Assembly (NCBI GenBank): GCA_028710605.1 | Contig: JAQTTU010000005.1 | Coordinates: 1-64,000 of the forward strand | Source: Sideroxydans sp. | GTDB taxonomy: Bacteria; Pseudomonadota; Gammaproteobacteria; Burkholderiales; Gallionellaceae | Reading direction: 5' to 3' | Length of the DNA stretch: 64,000 bases | Part shown: piece by piece, positions 18,274-27,168 of the stretch | Layout of the letters: the number at the start of each line of letters is the position of its first letter | Position numbering within the stretch: position 1 is the stretch's first letter | The notes under the pieces: model-generated | Database searches by the model: none | What the model was told of the DNA's origin: nothing | The model's input: only the letters and a program-made list of their open reading frames with translations | Program-made: the position numbers and the translations under genes

Positions 18274-18313
18274 ACCTCGTGGAGATGCCCGTCAATAGGC
18301 GTTCTACACGATG
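18274..18313. repeat. GCCCGTCAATAGGC hairpin repeat, copy c
   Basis: acctcgtggagatgcccgtcaataggcgttctacacgatg. Confidence 0.75.
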
Positions 18314-18374
18314 CGCCCGTTTGGCTGAGAAGTGCAGCTTGAGGTTGATACGCTGAAATTTACTGCTTTATGCT

Positions 18375-18442
18375 GTTTGTGTAGGTGCGAATTCATTCGC
18401 ACAGGACTTGATATTCGTGCGAATGAATTCGCACCTACAAAC
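18375..18442. repeat. GTAGGTGCGAATTNATTCGCAC inverted-repeat element, copy 2
   Basis: gtttgtgtaggtgcgaattcattcgcac...gtgcgaatgaattcgcacctacaaac. Confidence 0.8.
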
Positions 18443-18464
18443 GCTTCATCTGCGTTTTTATGAA

Positions 18465-19562
18465 TTATTTGTTCGCACTTTCGATGGTGATCAGCGTGAT
18501 CTCGGGCGCGGCGAACAGGCGTATCGGCGGCCCCCAAGTGCCCGTGCCCCGGCTGATGTACAGCCGCCTGCCGTCGGCCAGTTGGCTGAGGCCGCCCGGC
18601 ATGCGGTAGCTCAGCCGCGTGAAATAGATGAACGGAAAAATCTGTCCGCCGTGGACATGCCCGGAAAGTTGCAGATCGAACGGCGTGTCCGCATCGACCA
18701 GCGGCTGGTGTTTGAGCAAGACGATGAAGTTGTGCGCGTTGACGGCGGCGAGCGCTTTGCGCGTATCCAGTTCGGCCTGCTGTCCCGACGTGTGGTCATC
18801 GACCCCCGCCAGCACGATGCCGCCCGCCTCGACCGCTTCGCCGCGCAGCACGCCAAAGCCCGCGTTGCGCAGGAAGCGCAGGGAATTTTCCAGCCCCGCA
18901 TAGTATTCGTGATTGCCGGTGACGGCATAAGCGCCCAGCGGCGGCGAATAGGCATGGAATTGCCGCGCCAGCGCGGCAAAGTCGTCGCCCTGCCCATCGA
19001 CGATGTCGCCCGTTGCCACCACGATGTCGGGTTTGAGTTCGCGCAGTTTGACTATAACGCGTTCGAGAAATTTTTCGCTCTGCATGATGCCGAGGTGCAG
19101 GTCGGAAATCTGCGCGATGGTGATGCTGCCGGAAGCGAGCTTGGGGGTGGCGATGCGTAATTCTTCAACCTGAATCTGCCGCGCCTCGAACCCTCCGTAG
19201 CCCAGCAGGGCGAGGGCGAGCAGGCCGACCACGCGCAAAGTCAGCACCGCGTTCAGCGGCCAATTGATATGCAGCAGCGGGGCGAGCGCATGGCCGAGAT
19301 CGAACAGCAGGCCGACGCACAGAAACAGGAACAGATAGCCCATCCACGTATAGCTCACCCACGCGGTAACGACGGTCGCGCGATTCCAGTGTTGCCGCTC
19401 CATGAACCAGACCAGCAGCGGCGAGCAAGTCAGGACGAAGCCGAGCAGTGCAAGCGCCAGTCCCAGCCCGAACGAATGCGGCAAAGCCGCCCACACCTTA
19501 TCCAGCGCATACCAGTGCATGGAACCGTAAATCAGCAAGGCCACGCTCATGAAGGTCAGCAT
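18465..19562 (-). CDS. Membrane-anchored metallophosphoesterase (calcineurin-like)
   Basis: AQISDLHLG; VATGDIVDG; AVTGNHEYYAG; LSGHVHGGQIFP; N-terminal TM helices. Confidence 0.88.
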   Translation of the reverse strand: MLTFMSVALLIYGSMHWYALDKVWAALPHSFGLGLALALLGFVLTCSPLLVWFMERQHWNRATVVTAWVSYTWMGYLFLFLCVGLLFDLGHALAPLLHINWPLNAVLTLRVVGLLALALLGYGGFEARQIQVEELRIATPKLASGSITIAQISDLHLGIMQSEKFLERVIVKLRELKPDIVVATGDIVDGQGDDFAALARQFHAYSPPLGAYAVTGNHEYYAGLENSLRFLRNAGFGVLRGEAVEAGGIVLAGVDDHTSGQQAELDTRKALAAVNAHNFIVLLKHQPLVDADTPFDLQLSGHVHGGQIFPFIYFTRLSYRMPGGLSQLADGRRLYISRGTGTWGPPIRLFAAPEITLITIESANK

Positions 19563-19600
19563 TGATCGGTTCCTCGCGGCAGGGTTGCGCTTGCCAGTGT

Positions 19601-22600
19601 TCAATACGCTTCGCGCATGTAGATGAACTGGTTTGCGCCTTTGTAGATGCCGAAGGTGGCGCGACCGGGTGCGCCGGGCAGCAGATAGGTCGGCGCGTTG
19701 ACTACGGATAAATTCACGCTGCCCGCAACGCCGGGTGCGGCCAGTTGGAAAGTGCTCAAGCCATTTGCCATGGTAACCAGCCCCGGAGCGACGACACTGA
19801 CTTGACTAATCAAGAGCGGGTCTTTCGCAATCTCTGCATGCACGTTTCCGGCAACAGGTGTGGCCGTGTCCAGTCTGGAATTGAACTGGGTCAGGTTGTC
19901 GGTGTAGCTGGTGACATAGCTCGCGCCGTTCCAGTACTGGGCGAAAGCCATGAGGGTCAAACCCAGCTTTTCGGAACCGAAGGCATTGGAAATCCGAATG
20001 CGGCCATAGCGCACCTCCGTGCTGCCGCTGTTCACCTGCGCGTGATCATCGACCCCGTTGTTGTCCACATCCAGATCGGGCGCTGTGGTGACACCATCGC
20101 TGTCCACCGGCGCGATGCCGATGTCCAGTGAGGAGTAGGGGCCGTCCGCCGAGGCGGCGCGTGTGATGGCGAGCGGCAGATTGATGTCGGCAACGCCGGC
20201 ACTGAAACTGCCCGTGCCATCTGCCTTCACCAGCGATGTGTCCAGGCGGGAAGTCAGGTTGGTCGGCGCATCGCCATCCACCGCGCCGAACATCAGGGTG
20301 TTGTCCGAAACAAACGGATCGAACTTGGCGAACGCATCGGTGTAATTCAGCGTGGTATCGCTGGCGATGTTTTCCGCATTCAGCGTGAAATTCAAATCCA
20401 TGCGCTCGTTCATGTAGGAGAAAGCGGGGGCGCAGGCAGTCGAGCCGTCCGCTACCAGCACGCCGCCGCTGCACAGGTCGGAACGCTCCTCGATGGCACC
20501 TTGCGACACGCCGAAGTGATGCGGGATAAAGCGGCCGATATTGGCGCTGCCGGTGGGCGTGGCCAGCGCGCCGGTAGTCAAGTAATCGCCATCGGCGATA
20601 GTGGGCAGCATTTTCATGATGCCCACTTCACTCCAAGCCAAGTCGGTGACCGTCGTGGCACCGCTGGTGAAATTGCCTGCGCCGCCGGGCACAGTGCAAC
20701 CCGTCGTTGAATTCTTGCAGGTCAGCGCGCCCGCACTGCCGCCGGAGGGAGCCACCAGCACCGACACCAGTTTGACCCCTTCCGGCGGGGTTTCCCGTCC
20801 GTAATTCGGCGTGGCGGTGTTCAGCGCATTTTGGGCGGTGACCGTGGCGGTAAAACGCGTGGCAGCGTAGGTGGCATCGCCCGCCGCCAGGAATTTTGTG
20901 TCGTTCTCGGGGTTGGCCGAGGTCGGCGTGATCGCCGGATTGGCGAAGTTGTCGCTGGTGCGTTTGATGCTGCTGACCGTGAAATGATCCGGCTTGGCGA
21001 TGAACGAATCGTTGCCCAGAATCACCGTGCCGAGGTCGCCGTTGGCCGTGGTACCGTCGTAGCGCGTATCCACCCGCACATTGCCCACATCGCTGTAACA
21101 CAGGCTGAACGTCGCCACCGGAACGGTGGTGTTGCTGAACGCCAGGCTGAGCGTGGTGGGGCTGGCCGAACTGGTGCCCATGGCGGAATAACCGGTCACG
21201 CAATTGGCATTGCCCGTTCCGGCCACCACATTGGCCTGCAAAGTGCCGGTCGCCGGATTGGTGTAGGTTGACCAGAATTTCAGGTCGCGGGTCTTGTTCT
21301 TGAAGGTAGCCTTGCACGAGGTCACGTTCACTACCTGGCGCGTGCCGGAAGTGTGGTTCGGTACATCGAAAGTGAAACTGCCGGCGGAAAACGTCAGGTT
21401 GCAGGCCGCGCTGCCTGCCGTACCGCTGGCACCGGTATTGGCGTTGTAACATTCATAGCCGTTGGTGGGGGTCGGGCTGATCGTGCCGGACATCGACAGC
21501 GCGGCGGTGGTGGCGAGGCTGCTGGTCAGCGTGATGCCGCTGTTGATGCCGCCGCCTGCCGCCGTGATAGTTTGCGGGTTGCCCGGCGACCAGGTGTAAG
21601 TGCTGCCCCCGCCCGTTGCCGCCAGGGTGATGCCGGTGACATCGGCGGCGGTGAAATACGCGGAGCAAGCTGCATCCTTGCAGGCTATGAGCGTGATCTG
21701 GGCCGGTGCGCCAGTGCCGCTGCACGCCAGGCCGTTGTGCTGGAGGCGGATGTGGTCTATCGCCGCCGTGATGTAATCCACCCTGACCTGGATGTTATCC
21801 ACGCTGACCGTGCGGGTCGTGGTGTTGGTCGTATAGTTGGTCGCCGCGAACGCCACGCCGAAATTCGATGCCGTGACATCGGATAGCGCCCACGTTGTTC
21901 CCCACAGGCTGCTTGAGCCGCCGTGTGCCTCGATTACGTCACCCGTCGTGTACGGCGTGGTGGTGGCACCATTGGTTGCGGTGCTGACGCTGCCGCCCTT
22001 GATCAGGTAAACGAACGCATCTCGCGTGGTGTTGCTTCGGCTGGATCTGCGTTCCACATACACTGTGATGCCGGTAATGGTGGCTCCGCTTGGAATGCTG
22101 GAGAAATTAAAGCCGGTGCAGTTCAAATACACGGTGGTCTTGGCGTTCTTCAAGCCCGCCGTGGCATAAACATTGTCGCTGAGCAGCGCGCTGCCCGGAC
22201 TGGTCCAGGCAATCGTCCCGCTGCCGCCGCCGCTGGTGCAAGTGCCGGGGCTGCTGACGGCAAAACCGGCTCCTGCCGGGCACGGTGAGGTGCCGAGTAT
22301 GGTGAACGAAACCGGACAGAAGATCGCTGTCCCCGCCAGATTGTAGTAAGTGTTGGAGCTGGGGGTGAGCGGGGTCGAGGTGCCGTTGTAGGTGACCGTA
22401 TTGCCGCTGGCGGAAGCGTTGAGCGTGCCCACGGTGGTGGCTGCGGATACGGTCAGGCTGGAATTGGCACCTTGCGTCCACGAATTGGTGCCGGAATTCT
22501 GGGTAACTTTCTGTACATTCACGCTGCCGTTGTTGGTCAGCGTCGCGGTTGAAACGTTGAAAGTGATGGTTGAGTTCGCCGCATTGATGACTCCAGTGCT

Positions 22601-23182
22601 GCCGATAATGGTGCTGCTTGCTTGCAGGCGCAGCATGTTGGTTCCGGCAGTTTGCGTCGAATTGAGCGTGCCGTTGATGGTCAGCACCGAGCCGGAAACC
22701 GTGGTGCCGGCTGCGTTAACCCCGGCGTATAGCCTTGCGGTGTCGGCAAAGGTCAGCGACGAACCGGCGGCAATGGAGACCCCGGTACCCGAGGTATATA
22801 AACGCGAACTTCCTGCAAATGTTCCGCTGCCCGAAATCACCGCCGTGGCACCGGTAGAGGCTATTCTGCCGCTGTTGGTGCTGGTGAACGTGCCGTCGTT
22901 GATGATGTTGCCGGTGACGGTCAGGGTGCGAGTGGTGGCATCGGTCATCAACGTCGCACCGGAACTGATGGTCAGCGCGGCGGCGGTGTAGTTGCCATTC
23001 AGCGTGACCGTGTAGGGCGAAGCGATAACCACGGTGTCGGTTGCGGTCGGAACATGACCGCAATCCCAAGTGCCTGCCGTTCCCCAGGTGCTATTCGCCT
23101 TGCTGGTACAGACGACCGCCATGGCGCTGCCGACCCATACCAAGCCCATCAGGAATGCCAATGCCTTTATTGATTTGTGCAT
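19601..23182 (-). CDS. MshQ-like/DUF6701 secreted surface protein, paralog 1
   Basis: signal peptide MHKSIKALAFLMGLVWVGSAMA; repetitive beta-rich Thr/Ser/Gly sequence; C-term RATFGIYKGANQFIYMREAY. Confidence 0.78.
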   Translation of the reverse strand: MHKSIKALAFLMGLVWVGSAMAVVCTSKANSTWGTAGTWDCGHVPTATDTVVIASPYTVTLNGNYTAAALTISSGATLMTDATTRTLTVTGNIINDGTFTSTNSGRIASTGATAVISGSGTFAGSSRLYTSGTGVSIAAGSSLTFADTARLYAGVNAAGTTVSGSVLTINGTLNSTQTAGTNMLRLQASSTIIGSTGVINAANSTITFNVSTATLTNNGSVNVQKVTQNSGTNSWTQGANSSLTVSAATTVGTLNASASGNTVTYNGTSTPLTPSSNTYYNLAGTAIFCPVSFTILGTSPCPAGAGFAVSSPGTCTSGGGSGTIAWTSPGSALLSDNVYATAGLKNAKTTVYLNCTGFNFSSIPSGATITGITVYVERRSSRSNTTRDAFVYLIKGGSVSTATNGATTTPYTTGDVIEAHGGSSSLWGTTWALSDVTASNFGVAFAATNYTTNTTTRTVSVDNIQVRVDYITAAIDHIRLQHNGLACSGTGAPAQITLIACKDAACSAYFTAADVTGITLAATGGGSTYTWSPGNPQTITAAGGGINSGITLTSSLATTAALSMSGTISPTPTNGYECYNANTGASGTAGSAACNLTFSAGSFTFDVPNHTSGTRQVVNVTSCKATFKNKTRDLKFWSTYTNPATGTLQANVVAGTGNANCVTGYSAMGTSSASPTTLSLAFSNTTVPVATFSLCYSDVGNVRVDTRYDGTTANGDLGTVILGNDSFIAKPDHFTVSSIKRTSDNFANPAITPTSANPENDTKFLAAGDATYAATRFTATVTAQNALNTATPNYGRETPPEGVKLVSVLVAPSGGSAGALTCKNSTTGCTVPGGAGNFTSGATTVTDLAWSEVGIMKMLPTIADGDYLTTGALATPTGSANIGRFIPHHFGVSQGAIEERSDLCSGGVLVADGSTACAPAFSYMNERMDLNFTLNAENIASDTTLNYTDAFAKFDPFVSDNTLMFGAVDGDAPTNLTSRLDTSLVKADGTGSFSAGVADINLPLAITRAASADGPYSSLDIGIAPVDSDGVTTAPDLDVDNNGVDDHAQVNSGSTEVRYGRIRISNAFGSEKLGLTLMAFAQYWNGASYVTSYTDNLTQFNSRLDTATPVAGNVHAEIAKDPLLISQVSVVAPGLVTMANGLSTFQLAAPGVAGSVNLSVVNAPTYLLPGAPGRATFGIYKGANQFIYMREAY

Positions 23183-23532
23183 GATGGACCTCCTCCATGT
23201 TTCATTACGCCTGCTTTGTTTTTTTGAGTGCAAAAGCCAAGTGTTTGCGTTACTGCTTGTCGCGGCAAAATACTTGACTCCACCAGCCCGCTGCCTGACG
23301 GGCGAGTCTTGGCGCTGAAGATGATAGCTGATTAAGTGCTGACCCGTGGCAAAACGAGAGAATGTATTGGCCTCTATCATATTGATGGCAATGGATTATT
23401 TTATTCGTGTGGCGTGTCTGCCGGACGGGGTTCTTTCGTCGTCGGCAAGCCTGAGATTTCATGCCTGCTCACAGGGGGGATTTGCGAAATGCCGAAAATA
23501 TCAGTGGCTGTACAGCGTAATAACTGGCGCAG

Positions 23533-26500
23533 TTAGTACGCTTCGCGCATGTAGATGAACTGGTTTGCGCCTTTGTAGATGCCGAAGGTGGCGCGGGAAG
23601 TGGTGGAGGTGAGCCAAGGCAAGTTGGCGTTGGTGGCGGCAATTGGTGCGGGGGCGAGACAGGTGTTGCCTGCGGCAGCAGCGGTGTTGACTGTCAGGTT
23701 GACGGTGCCGGTATTTCCCGTGCCCGGCGCGGATAAACGCAATCCTCCGGCCACGACACCGTTTGCCAAAGCCAAATTGCCTGCGGGAGTCAGGACTGTT
23801 TCGCATGCCCCCAGATATTGCGAGAAGTTATCCATGCGCACGCTGGAGGCGGGCAAGGTGGTGCAGTTACTATCCAGCGCGTTGTTGGCCCAGCCGCCGT
23901 TCGACCAATATTGCGCTTGCAGCGTAATCGGCAGGGGGATGAGCTCCGATCCGTAGTTGTTCGACAAGTACAGGCGGCCATAACGCACCTTGGTGGTGTT
24001 GCTGCTATTGGTTCCCGTGATAGTCGCACTATCCGGGTCGCTGACCGAGGCGAGCAGCGCGAAGCTGTCGTAAGCCCCGTCCGGGATGGCGAGTTTGGAG
24101 AAAGTGTAAGCGCCGCCGCTCACGGTGTATGTGCCGTTGCTCCAAGCGAAGGCGGGCAGGGCGGGAGACAGGCGCGTCAGGGCTACGGCAGTGCCGCCGT
24201 TGTCTCCAGTGATGGAGAAAGTGCCCAGCGGCGCGTAACCGGCGGTGTATTTGGTCGTGGTGGTTTCATTGAAACTCTTTGCCGACAAGGACAGGTTGAT
24301 GCCGAGATTGGGTTGAGCCATGTAGGTAAAACCGTCTGCCGCGCAGGCGGGTGTCAACGTCGTTGCGTAAGTGAAATGGTGCGGGTAAAAGCGGCCATAA
24401 GGCCCGGCGGCGGCGGAGCCGACCTTGCAGCCATATTGGCCGCTGGCCAATGTGTTGGAGCTGTCGTTGGTGCAATCGTTGGGTTGATCGACAGAGGTGA
24501 AGCTGGCATCGGTGACCGCATTGGCGAGCAGCGAGATGGTGCCGACATCGTGGTACTGGAAGGCATCGCTACCTGTCGAAGTGCCTGAGACCGCCGCCGG
24601 AAATGCGCCCGCCAACGCGCCGATGGCCGCATTGTTGTGGTCGCGCATTTGGGCGGTATCAAGCACTGGCGTGCCGATGTAATTCGTATAGCCGCTCGCT
24701 GCGGTCATGCTGAAATTGAGACCTGCCGCCAATGTAGTGCTTGCGTTGAGATTGGAGGTAACGGTAAAGGCTTGCGGGCGGATGGCGAAGTTGTCGGTGC
24801 TGCACCAGGTCATGCCCAGCGGCGGACAGTTGGTCGCATCGCACACCACTTTGATGCGCGCGTCGCGGTAAACGTTCGGCACTGATATGTTGGCAAGCGC
24901 GAGATGGCCAGCCGAGAAGTTGGTGACGGCGTTGTCCAGCACTTGGGTGTAGTTCGGTGTGATGCAGTGTTGCGCATCCACAGTGCCGCCGGTTGCGGTG
25001 CGCGCGATCAGCGATACGATGGCTCTGCCGGTGAAGGTGGTGGCGACATTGTCCGCACCATCCAGCGCCACGATGTCGTAGCCGGAATTGACTCCGGCCA
25101 GTCGCGTGTAAAGCTTGCCGCTGGCGGCGGAACAATGGCTGGTTGTGTAGTCGTGGCAGGCGTTGAAGTTGCTGAAGCAAGTGGAAATGACGAGGTCGGG
25201 GTCTTCGCTGGCGCTTTCGACGATTTGCCCGTCGGTGACGTTGATGTTGACCGTCCCGGCGGCGGTGTGCGTCAAGCCGAATATGGCCTGATATTCGCCG
25301 TTGAACAAGTAGGTGGCGATGCCGTCGTTGGCCGTGCCGTTGTCGAGCACACCGTAACCGTTGAGCAATGTCCAGTCGCCTTGTGAGGTCGAGGTGGAGA
25401 GCTGAACCATGGTGGTGTTGTTTGGCATGGTGATGAAGCCGTGCGACGCATCATGCGCCGAGAGCGTGATGGGGCTGGATTGGCAAGTTTGCCCCGTGCC
25501 GGAATGGGAGATGGCGTAATGGCTGAGGCAGGCACCGGCCTGATTCATGTCGCGCTGGATCAGTGCCAGTCCGCCTTCGTAGTTGTAAATTCGGAATTCG
25601 TCCAGCGTGGCATCGGTCGCAGTCGCGGGTGTGCCCGCCGATGAGGTAGTCGGGCTGTTCGCACTGCGGTTGTCGCCGATATACAGTGTGCCGATTTGCG
25701 TTGAAATGGTGTTATTGGTGGTGAATGCGCTGGTTGTCGTCAACACGCCATTCACCCAGATTTGCACATGGTCGCTGTTGGCGGCGGCCAAATTGTTGAA
25801 ATTCCAATTGACGGCGATGTGTGACCAGCCCGTCGCGGGCAATACGTTGCCGGTGGTGGCGGTGCGGTTGGTATTGCCGCTATCGGTGACGCGGAAGCTC
25901 AATGCACCTGCACTGGTGCGAGTGAGGTAGAAATATCTGTTGCCGGTAGTGGTGGCATCGAACAGCATGCGGGTGGCACCCGGCGTATTGCTGGAATTGT
26001 TGTACCAGAAGGTGATGGTGCCGACGCTGCCTACAGAGGCTGGAATCGCGATGCCGGTGTCGATAGCACTGATGGCAGCCGTGGTGGTGTTGTTGGCGAT
26101 TCTGCCGCCGCGACAGACGTTGCCGCTTGCCACTTCGGTCGGGCGCGTACCAGATCCGGCCTGAACTGCCGTTCCATGTTGCCCATTGCCGCTGGTATCC
26201 AGCACTTCGCCCGCCGTTCCATTCCAGCTTACTTGTTCCATGCGGTATTCCGCGACCGGGCGCGGGATGTAAAACTTGAGCGCGCTGTTGCTGGCAGGAT
26301 ACCCGATGGCGGGCACATCGTAATCGCCGCTATTTACTTGCCAGCCGACCTGCGCCGTGGTGTTGCCCGGCCCCGGCGTATTCGCGCCGTACTGGTAAAT
26401 GAATTCGCCATTTTCTTGCAGGATGATCTGCATGTTGTAGTTGCCGCTGGTGGAGCCGCCGGCAGCCCACTCCGGCACATTGCTCCAGGTGACAACGAAG

Positions 26501-27018
26501 CTGCGGTAGGGCGCGCTGCCCAGTGTGGCAAAGCTGACGTAGCAGACCGTCCGGTCGGTACATACCGTGCTGTAGCCACCCACTTCGGATTGCAAGGTCG
26601 GATCGAGGTCGTTGCCGTAAATACGCATGGTGTAGTCCAGCCCGGCATCGGCATAGGGCAGTTGCGTTACCGGACTACCATAGCCACAGGTGGTGTTGTT
26701 ATTGAACTGCAAACGACCATTACTCATCACGCGCACCTGGGTGAAATTTACACCGCCGTACATGAAGGTAAAACCGATGGGAATGTTGTCGGAGAGTGTG
26801 TCGTCGAGCGTGGGAGGCGCAGTGCCGCAACCGCCGGTATTATTGAATTTGTAGAGCGGCGAATATAGTCCGCCATATACTGGGCCAAGCTTGGCGTGGG
26901 TGCTGGAATCAATCCAGTTGAAAGCAACGGTTGTATTGGCATAAGTAACCGCCTCTGCTATCGGTACAACAAGTAATGAGCAGAACGCAAAATACAGCCA
27001 ATGCATAATCTTTTTCAT
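23533..27018 (-). CDS. MshQ-like/DUF6701 secreted surface protein with LamG-like domain, paralog 2
   Basis: MKKIMHWLYFAFCSLLVVPIAEA signal peptide; LamG-like VGTITFWYNN...WSHIAVNWNFNN...VQIWVNGVL; identical 20-aa C-terminus to paralog 1. Confidence 0.8.
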   Translation of the reverse strand: MKKIMHWLYFAFCSLLVVPIAEAVTYANTTVAFNWIDSSTHAKLGPVYGGLYSPLYKFNNTGGCGTAPPTLDDTLSDNIPIGFTFMYGGVNFTQVRVMSNGRLQFNNNTTCGYGSPVTQLPYADAGLDYTMRIYGNDLDPTLQSEVGGYSTVCTDRTVCYVSFATLGSAPYRSFVVTWSNVPEWAAGGSTSGNYNMQIILQENGEFIYQYGANTPGPGNTTAQVGWQVNSGDYDVPAIGYPASNSALKFYIPRPVAEYRMEQVSWNGTAGEVLDTSGNGQHGTAVQAGSGTRPTEVASGNVCRGGRIANNTTTAAISAIDTGIAIPASVGSVGTITFWYNNSSNTPGATRMLFDATTTGNRYFYLTRTSAGALSFRVTDSGNTNRTATTGNVLPATGWSHIAVNWNFNNLAAANSDHVQIWVNGVLTTTSAFTTNNTISTQIGTLYIGDNRSANSPTTSSAGTPATATDATLDEFRIYNYEGGLALIQRDMNQAGACLSHYAISHSGTGQTCQSSPITLSAHDASHGFITMPNNTTMVQLSTSTSQGDWTLLNGYGVLDNGTANDGIATYLFNGEYQAIFGLTHTAAGTVNINVTDGQIVESASEDPDLVISTCFSNFNACHDYTTSHCSAASGKLYTRLAGVNSGYDIVALDGADNVATTFTGRAIVSLIARTATGGTVDAQHCITPNYTQVLDNAVTNFSAGHLALANISVPNVYRDARIKVVCDATNCPPLGMTWCSTDNFAIRPQAFTVTSNLNASTTLAAGLNFSMTAASGYTNYIGTPVLDTAQMRDHNNAAIGALAGAFPAAVSGTSTGSDAFQYHDVGTISLLANAVTDASFTSVDQPNDCTNDSSNTLASGQYGCKVGSAAAGPYGRFYPHHFTYATTLTPACAADGFTYMAQPNLGINLSLSAKSFNETTTTKYTAGYAPLGTFSITGDNGGTAVALTRLSPALPAFAWSNGTYTVSGGAYTFSKLAIPDGAYDSFALLASVSDPDSATITGTNSSNTTKVRYGRLYLSNNYGSELIPLPITLQAQYWSNGGWANNALDSNCTTLPASSVRMDNFSQYLGACETVLTPAGNLALANGVVAGGLRLSAPGTGNTGTVNLTVNTAAAAGNTCLAPAPIAATNANLPWLTSTTSRATFGIYKGANQFIYMREAY

Positions 27019-27168
27019 AAATATAATTTTACTCCGTCCTTCCATCATGTATAGCCTTCGTTCCAGGGATTTTCTCGTTGGTGCGAACAGGGGCGCTGTA
27101 ATAATGTGTCGTGCAAATGATATGTTCATGGTGTTGCAATTGAGGGGCTTTGCAGGTAAACAAAGCAC

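Noticed and set aside
19601-27018. Complete MSHA pilus locus
   Set aside because: Only MshQ/DUF6701-like genes present; no pilin, secretin or ATPase genes in the window.
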